DNA of 9,684 bases from JBOFGK01 sp051649085 (GTDB lineage Bacteria > Bacillota_I > Bacilli_A > UBA3375). Positions 7,201-9,684 of this stretch are shown here, piece after piece (the stretch's first letter is position 1; each line of letters starts with the position of its first letter). The notes below the pieces were generated by a model, which saw nothing but the letters and a program-made list of their open reading frames with translations, had not been told where the DNA came from and searched no databases. A program made the position numbers and the translations under genes. The stretch is from assembly GCA_051649085.1 (NCBI GenBank), contig JBOFGK010000062.1, forward strand, positions 1-9,684, written 5' to 3'.

Positions 7201-9684
7201 GTTGGAATTAATGATAACTTCTTTAATTTAGGTGGAGATTCAATCAAAGCAATTAGAGTTGTCTCTAAATTCAGAGAACAAGGTTATGAAATAAAAGTTA
7301 AAGATGTTTTAGAGCGAAAAACAATAAGTAGTATTTGTGAAATTGCCAAAGTTATTGAAAATTTAAAAACTTACGAGCAAGGAGAGATAACAGGAGTTGT
7401 TGAACTTACGCCGATCCAAAAAAACTTTTATCAGCAAAAATTAGCGGTTAAAAATCATTACAATCAATGTATCGGAATAAAAATCGCCAAAAATGATTTT
7501 GACCTTGATAAATTGAAGGCAACATTCAACGCCTTAGTAAAACATCATGATATATTTAGAGCAACATTTAGTGGTGGTGTTCAAACAATAAATGCGTTTG
7601 CAGAAGATAAATTTTTTACTTTGAATACATTTGATTATGCAAGTTATGAAAATGTTGATGAATTAACAGAAACTATCGAGTTAGAAAATAGTAAACTAAA
7701 TGCAAGTATTGATATCGAACAAGGACCATTAATTAAAGTTAATACTTTCGAATTTAAGTCAGAAATAGAAGTAGTTATCGCAATCCATCACTTAGTTATT
7801 GATGGAGTATCTTGGCGAATCTTCATTGAAGATTTTGAAAACTCTTATCGTAACTTATTACAAAATAGTAATGTTCCACTTCCAATGAAAACAGCATCAT
7901 ATTTAGATTGGAGTAATGAATTAATTGAATATGCTAATAGTAAAGAAATTGCTAAAGAAAAAGTCTACTGGCAAAATGCCGTTCTTGCAGCCAAAAATGG
8001 TGAATTGAGTAAAGAAAAATTCAAAAATATGTCAAGTGATATTGAAAAAACTGGATATACATATCAGACTACAACCTTGTCATTAGACGAAAAATTAAGT
8101 AAAAGTCTAATCTTTGATACAAATAAAAAATATTCTACAGAAATAAATGATATTTTATTATCAGCTTTAGTTATGGCAGTTGAAAAATGGTCAAAAAAAG
8201 ATAGTGTTTCAATCGCATTAGAAGGACATGGACGTGAAGATATTGGTAACAGTTTAAATATTGACCGAACTATTGGTTGGTTCACTTCAATTTATCCAGT
8301 AAACTTAAAATGTACTAATTCAATTGAGGATACAATAATCGAAGTTAAAGAGAATTTAAGACGAGTACCAAATAAAGGAATCGGCTATAATATTTTGAAA
8401 TTCTTATCTGATGATACATTTGATGCTAGTCCAGATATAAGTTTTAATTATTTGGGAAATTTAACAAATGAATTAAACGAAAATATGATAATAAAATCTG
8501 GGACAATCCCAACGGGGGACTCGATAAGTTCTAAAAACTACCATGGTTATGCAATCGATATTGTAGCCCAAATAACTAATGATAAATTTAATATTTCATT
8601 TACATTTAATGAACAAATTTTGTCACTAGAGGTGATTACAGAACTAACTGCTAAATTTGAAGAAGCTATAACGAGTGTTATTACACATTGTACAAGTTCT
8701 GAAAATATTATTTGTACGCCATCTGATTTAAAAGCAACATTCTTAAAGATGGAAGATTATCAAGAATTAAGAACTAGTGAAGATCTTAATAATATTGAGC
8801 AAGTAACGCCATTATCAATATTACAAGAAGGAATGCTGTATCATAGTATAACAGGAGAAACATCTGAATATACAATTCAAAATACATTAGATATTGAAGG
8901 TTCTTTGAATGCTTCTGCTTTAAAAGCAAGTTTACAATTAGTTGTCAATAAACATAAAGCACTCAAGAGTAGTATTAAATTTAGAAAATATGCTAATCCA
9001 ATTCAAGTAATCTATAAAGAACGAGATGTTGAAGTTGCGTATTATGATAATCAAACAAATATCCAAATAGATCAATTAAAAGCAGATGATTTAAACAAAG
9101 GTTTTAATTTAGAACAAGATTGTTTAATAAGAGCAATTATCGTTAAAGAGTCAGCTACTAAATCAAAATTTATATTATCATGTCATCATATAGTAGTAGA
9201 TGGATGGAGTACATCAATTGTATTCAATGAATTAATCAAATTTTATAATTTAATTGTTAAAGGACTCTCGATCGAAGAATTGAAAAAGCTTATTCATAGT
9301 GAAGAGAATGATTCAGCTTATACAGAATACAAAAAATGGGTTTCAAATAAAGATAAACAAGATGGATTAGAGTACTATAAAACATATCTTGAAGGATATG
9401 ATGGAGCAAGTGCATTTGATACGATGGACTCAGATGTAGAAAAATCAGCTAGTAATGTATTATTGGAATTGGATGAAGTGACAACAACTAAAGTCCAAAA
9501 GTTATCAAAAAGTTTAGAAATTACAACTAGTACAATCTTAGAAACAACGTGGGCACTATTACTACAAAAATATAATAATGTTGATGACGTATTATTTGGA
9601 AAAGTAGTTTCGGGTAGAAATGTTGATATCGATGGAATTTCGGCAACAGTTGGTCTTTTCATCAATACACTACCAGTTAGAATT
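1219..9684 (+). CDS. Multimodular nonribosomal peptide synthetase C-A-T-C-A-T-E-C..., 3' end outside window
   Basis: The gene starts at ATG 1219 behind a good ribosome site and runs 2,822 codons to the window edge without a stop or frameshift. Domains by residue (approximate): C1 9-452, A1 473-950, T1 955-1030, C2 1043-1470, A2 1484-1968, T2 1973-2048, E 2057-2495, and C3 from 2526 to the cut at 2822. All catalytic motifs that can be checked are intact: HHxxxDG in C1 (144-150), C2 (1174-1180), E (2190-2196) and C3 (2656-2662); the A10 lysines (937, 1954); and the carrier serines (991, 2008). The protein would extend a peptide received from the upstream synthetase by two residues, epimerize the second, and pass it to a third module whose A domain must lie downstream. 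It is a cytosolic megasynthase with no signal peptide or membrane segment seen. The product and gene name are not recognised. An A9 tract at 1429-1437 keeps frame. Confidence 0.97.
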   Translation, partial: MKNKNIKEIHGLTALQESMLFQNLIETNEGQYVLQFHFEMLGEIEMELFEKAFNLLTEKYEILKSNIVVLKKKGKPLTVTQKVKPLEFVTKDFTDLDNLAAKDVINECKKEDIKRGFKLETDSLIRGTLFKLSNNEYNLIISMHHVVVDGWSTSLIARDLIKYYSILLKSDLETAMYIINEEKANTLSFKEYIDWYTKQEKNEATNYWKNLLEDYEEVARMDALELKEQNTNDKNSYEKVIKLDSEIHNKIKQNLADKAITVSMFFETVLGILIQKYNNTSDVVLGKIVSGRDVDLAGIEAAVGLFINTIPTRITANTTETITTLLQKTKTQFLEGTNYHLSSLADIQNEVNHSKLFDMIFVFENYLVEKDSLDGFEDLNIKLVDSSETNNYPLALIVGIINDEITIKLSYDNEVYDENEIERFLNNYKHIIINSIENLEGTVEALDFCSLEDKELIINTFNKQENYTNKKTFVDLFEDQVKTMPNKVALVDKDKSLTYTELNELANKLAQTLIKNDIKKGETIALVLDRSFEMIISIIATMKSGAAYLPISPDLPAQRIKYIMEDSNARLLLTDKSVAIDERILVINPYDKNNYIGSCENLKIAIEINDLAYIIYTSGTTGEPKGVELEHKGIYNLMESYINDFEIKSTDKVLQFASYTFDASVSEIIMSLLIGGELHLISESEIKDINYLEKYINEKITVVTLPPAVASQITISGMNLVLTAGSEFNVDILTRFTNVKKLVNAYGPTESTVGVTYFEVTNKQKAKKISIGKPINNTQIYILNEEKLCGIGMIGELHIGGIGLARGYKNNQELTDSKFVQNIFGEGKIYKTGDLARWLPTGNIEYLGRIDDQVKIRGFRIEIGEIDNAIRAIKGIQSVATVVSNVDGEKTLCTYYVATEKLTTSEIRAHLVTALPDYMIPQYIMQIAEIPLTRNGKLAKKNLPIIEKISQNEYIEPRTEQEQKIAEVFAEILNVEKIGIDDNFFELGGHSLKATKLANRIEAETGNKIAIKDIFTMPTVRLLSESILTTKEYVGITSVEDREFFELSPTQRRMYLINSIDKTSLAYNMPLVLEITGNVNINQIEESFKQLINRHDAFRTVFEEKDNTLVQKILPNVPFKVQSEILETETINIDAKIHVIIKEFVVPFDLSSAPLLRVKIVELGLKKYLLMDMHHIISDGMSMSIIISEFMKIYSGEELAPLELQYKDYSEWLKSRDLSAQKQYWLDTLEEVEILDLPLDFKRPKVKSNRGSTFSIDLNEESVSALEVLSRKTGTTDFMILLSTLLITLNKFSNQKNIVVGTAISGRTSRETENMLGSFVNTLALKAMVEGDKQYVEFLEDVKNVALKAYENQEYPFEDLVESLDIIRDISRNPLFDVMFTLQNNENIEINIDDVSFKSLQFEDNTSKFDISITAAKVAGKYEIQCQYCPDLFTADTIKSILNTYSEILNVVINDNNILIDNIDPLLADEKKKLLTTFNSQQQEYIPSTFVEMFEEIVAKFPENKAVIFENEAMTYAELNIKANQLAKKLRAHDIKVNDVVSIVLDRSFEMIIAMIATMKAGAAYLPISDELPKDRLDYILKDSETKILIANQNSTSLDQIVWIDVNDQANYVGTGENLNRVNKVNDLAYVIYTSGTTGNPKGVEIEHFGIKNLRDVFINDFGIDNNDKILQFANYTFDASVLEIIQSLLIGGQLHLIQKDNTYNVEYLENYISDKITVALLPPILSTQMNINNMKILFSGGSEFKLEILNNCNNVEKIINAYGPTETTIVASYYDVTNHKADNKVPIGSQINNFCVYICRDNMLCGTGMIGEIYVGGVGLARGYRNHEELTNEKFIDNPFGTGRLYKTGDLGRILRDGSIEYLGRTDSQVKIRGFRIELAEIENVIKAVSGVDDAVVIVREKANQKDLNAYFVSSANVSINTVKEEIAKTLPEYMVPQYIMQIEQIPSNRSGKLDEKALPIINTKVDTKYAAPRNECETILVQVFADILDINNVGINDNFFNLGGDSIKAIRVVSKFREQGYEIKVKDVLERKTISSICEIAKVIENLKTYEQGEITGVVELTPIQKNFYQQKLAVKNHYNQCIGIKIAKNDFDLDKLKATFNALVKHHDIFRATFSGGVQTINAFAEDKFFTLNTFDYASYENVDELTETIELENSKLNASIDIEQGPLIKVNTFEFKSEIEVVIAIHHLVIDGVSWRIFIEDFENSYRNLLQNSNVPLPMKTASYLDWSNELIEYANSKEIAKEKVYWQNAVLAAKNGELSKEKFKNMSSDIEKTGYTYQTTTLSLDEKLSKSLIFDTNKKYSTEINDILLSALVMAVEKWSKKDSVSIALEGHGREDIGNSLNIDRTIGWFTSIYPVNLKCTNSIEDTIIEVKENLRRVPNKGIGYNILKFLSDDTFDASPDISFNYLGNLTNELNENMIIKSGTIPTGDSISSKNYHGYAIDIVAQITNDKFNISFTFNEQILSLEVITELTAKFEEAITSVITHCTSSENIICTPSDLKATFLKMEDYQELRTSEDLNNIEQVTPLSILQEGMLYHSITGETSEYTIQNTLDIEGSLNASALKASLQLVVNKHKALKSSIKFRKYANPIQVIYKERDVEVAYYDNQTNIQIDQLKADDLNKGFNLEQDCLIRAIIVKESATKSKFILSCHHIVVDGWSTSIVFNELIKFYNLIVKGLSIEELKKLIHSEENDSAYTEYKKWVSNKDKQDGLEYYKTYLEGYDGASAFDTMDSDVEKSASNVLLELDEVTTTKVQKLSKSLEITTSTILETTWALLLQKYNNVDDVLFGKVVSGRNVDIDGISATVGLFINTLPVRI
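1243..2574 (+). other. Condensation domain C1, D-residue-accepting (DCL-like) type
   Basis: C1 opens the second protein. The first core motif reads LTALQESMLFQ (residues 12-22), the active site HHVVVDGWS (144-152), and the later core GKIVSGR...VGLFINTIPTRI (286-314). The LTxLQ-MLF start and the GLFINT core are typical of condensation domains that follow an epimerase and accept a D-residue, unlike C2, which has the SPTQRRMY and GSFVNTL forms. The upstream protein has no epimerase, so this type is unexpected unless the donor is achiral. Its closest relative in the window is C3. Confidence 0.92.
1657..1676 (+). repeat. 20-base exact repeat over the C1 active site (copy 1; copy 2 at 9193-9212)
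   Basis: The 20 bases encoding the VVDGWST part of the HHxxxDG motif in C1 are identical to those at 9193-9212 in C3. Flanks match at protein level but differ in third positions. This reflects shared ancestry of the two condensation domains, perhaps with conversion, rather than a separate element. Confidence 0.85.
2635..4068 (+). other. Adenylation domain A1 (aromatic-like pocket, tentative)
   Basis: Core motifs seen: LTYTELNELAN (about 497-507), KSGAAYLPI (A2), YTSGTTGEPKG (616-626), FDASVSEI (661-668), NAYGPTE (744-750), GELHIGG-LARGY (795-808), YKTGD (830-834), a GRIDDQVKIRGFRIE motif before about 862, and NGK with Lys937. By eye alignment to GrsA the pocket is Asp235, Ala236, Ser239, Thr278 (in TLPP), Leu299, Ala301, Ala322, Val330, Gly331 and Lys517, that is DASTLAAVGK. 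This resembles phenylalanine/tyrosine-type codes such as DAWTIAAICK, with Ser in place of Trp239 and Gly in place of Cys331. The changes would alter the pocket, so an aromatic or bulky hydrophobic residue is only a tentative call. Confidence 0.95.
2701..4068 (+). repeat. Diverged intragenic duplication: A1 copy (partner A2, about 5755-7122)
   Basis: A1 and A2 share long near-identical peptide stretches and short exact DNA matches. One is a 17-base match at 3061-3077 and 6112-6128, at the nucleotide-binding loop; another is a 15-base match beginning at 3192 in the A4 motif. The pocket positions differ (239, 278, 299, 301, 330, 331). The pattern fits duplication of an ancestral A domain followed by change of substrate pocket. 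Domain boundaries of the duplication are approximate, since C1 and C2 belong to different classes. Confidence 0.7.
4081..4308 (+). other. Peptidyl carrier domain T1
   Basis: The core is DDNFFELGGHSLKAT with Ser991 (codon 4189-4191) as the phosphopantetheine attachment site. GGHSL is the form usual for carriers that feed an ordinary condensation domain, and C2 follows directly. The residue held here should keep its L configuration. Confidence 0.95.
4345..5628 (+). other. Condensation domain C2, ordinary L-accepting (LCL) type
   Basis: Motifs in order: ELSPTQRRMYLI (from about residue 1046), NRHDAFRTVF (C2 motif), MHHIISDGMS (active site, His1174-Gly1180), YKDYSEWL, GTAISGRTSRE-MLGSFVNTLALK, and NPLFDVMFTLQN (about 1373-1384). 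The SPTQ start and the SFVNTL and NPLFDVMF cores mark the class that joins two L-residues. This fits a donor on T1, which has the GGHSL signature and no epimerase. C2 is clearly more distant from C1 and C3 than those two are from each other. Confidence 0.95.
5668..7122 (+). other. Adenylation domain A2 (hydrophobic/aromatic-like pocket, tentative)
   Basis: Motifs seen: MTYAELNIKAN, KAGAAYLPI, YTSGTTGNPKG (1633-1643), FDASVLEI (1678-1685), NAYGPTE (1761-1767), GEIYVGG-LARGY, YKTGDLG, a GRTDSQVKIRGFRIE motif, and SGK with Lys1954. By eye the pocket is Asp235, Ala236, Leu239, Leu278 (in LLPP), Phe299, Gly301, Ala322, Ile330, Val331 and Lys517, that is DALLFGAIVK. The DAL..GA.V frame recalls tyrocidine-type codes for tyrosine and other aromatics (DALVTGAVVK), so a hydrophobic or aromatic residue is likely, at low confidence. 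Outside the pocket the domain is strikingly like A1: LDRSFEMII, PQYIMQI and NDLAY.IYTSGTTG recur in both. Confidence 0.95.
7135..7362 (+). other. Peptidyl carrier domain T2, epimerase-partner type
   Basis: The core is NDNFFNLGGDSIKAIRV with Ser2008 (codon 7240-7242) as the phosphopantetheine site. The GGDSIKAI form is the one known from carriers that present substrate to an epimerization domain, and an E domain follows immediately, so signature and context agree here. This gives an internal control for the same signature on the upstream protein, where no E follows. Confidence 0.95.
7387..8703 (+). other. Epimerization domain (L to D)
   Basis: The domain interconverts L and D forms of the residue tethered on T2 and belongs to the condensation fold. 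Hallmarks in order: VELTPIQ (about 2061-2067), NHYNQ, HHLVIDGVSWR (2190-2200, the E-type active site with SWR), the PMKTASYLDW segment, YSTEINDILL (about 2145+ spacing, before 2335), EGHGRE (2335-2340, carrying the second catalytic acid), DRTIGWFT (2347-2354), RRVPNKGIGYNIL and FNYLG (2409-2413). The His and Glu known to be essential in the tyrocidine and gramicidin epimerases are both present, so it should be active. A TPSDL motif follows in the linker to C3, as is usual at E-to-C junctions. Confidence 0.96.
8794..9684 (+). other. Condensation domain C3, D-residue-accepting (DCL) type, cut by window end
   Basis: Begins with QVTPLSILQEGMLYHS (about 2528-2543), the motif form of domains placed after an epimerase. 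It continues with CHHIVVDGWSTS (active site, His2656-Gly2662) and GKVVSGRNVD then VGLFINTLPVRI (2794-2822), exactly where the window stops. Context and type agree: the donor is the D-residue made by the E domain. The rest of this domain and a following A-T module must lie beyond 9684. Its sequence is close to C1, including a 20-base identical stretch over the active site. Confidence 0.95.
9193..9212 (+). repeat. 20-base exact repeat over the C3 active site (copy 2; copy 1 at 1657-1676)
   Basis: Second copy of the stretch described at 1657-1676. It encodes the DGWS core of the C3 active site. Confidence 0.85.

Noticed and set aside
1219..9684. Recoded TGA (Trp) as in mycoplasmas
   Set aside because: No in-frame TGA was found in either gene, and every Trp codon read is TGG.

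Overview
The window lies inside a nonribosomal peptide synthetase (NRPS) locus, read entirely on the + strand. The DNA is very AT-rich (about 30% G+C by eye). Arg is mostly AGA with some CGA, Leu mostly TTA, and every Trp codon read is TGG. No in-frame TGA appears in about 3,200 codons, so I see no sign of a recoded mycoplasma-type code. The bacterial Shine-Dalgarno site and Firmicutes-like NRPS domains suggest a low-GC Bacillota. A low-GC archaeon that acquired an NRPS, such as Methanobrevibacter, cannot be excluded from sequence alone.

Layout: (1) bases 1-1205 are the 3' end of one synthetase gene (400 residues visible). It encodes the later part of an adenylation (A) domain, a carrier (T/PCP) domain and an acidic C-terminal tail, ending in tandem stops TAA-TAG. 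(2) After a 13-base gap holding a Shine-Dalgarno site, a second gene starts at 1219 and stays open for 2,822 codons to the window edge. Its order is C1-A1-T1-C2-A2-T2-E-C3, with C3 cut by the window end. I translated it line by line and found no frameshift or internal stop. No intergenic stretch exceeds 13 bases, and there are no RNA genes, mobile elements or CRISPR arrays.

How it works together: the upstream protein loads an amino acid (pocket residues visible in the window resemble glycine codes) and hands it across the protein junction to C1. Module 1 (A1/T1) adds a residue with an aromatic-like pocket code, and module 2 (A2/T2) adds a second hydrophobic or aromatic-like residue. The E domain inverts module 2's residue to the D form, and C3 passes it to a further module beyond the window. 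The inferred segment is therefore ...(Gly?)-(aromatic?)-D-(hydrophobic/aromatic?)-... ; these substrate guesses are tentative.

The most interesting point is the protein junction. The upstream carrier has the GGDSIKAI signature typical of carriers that precede an epimerase, and C1 looks like a condensation domain that accepts a D-residue, yet no epimerase lies between them. Either the donor is achiral glycine and an ancestral E was lost, or an E acts in trans, or the two proteins are not direct partners. A1 and A2 are also close siblings whose substrate pockets have diverged, which points to module duplication.
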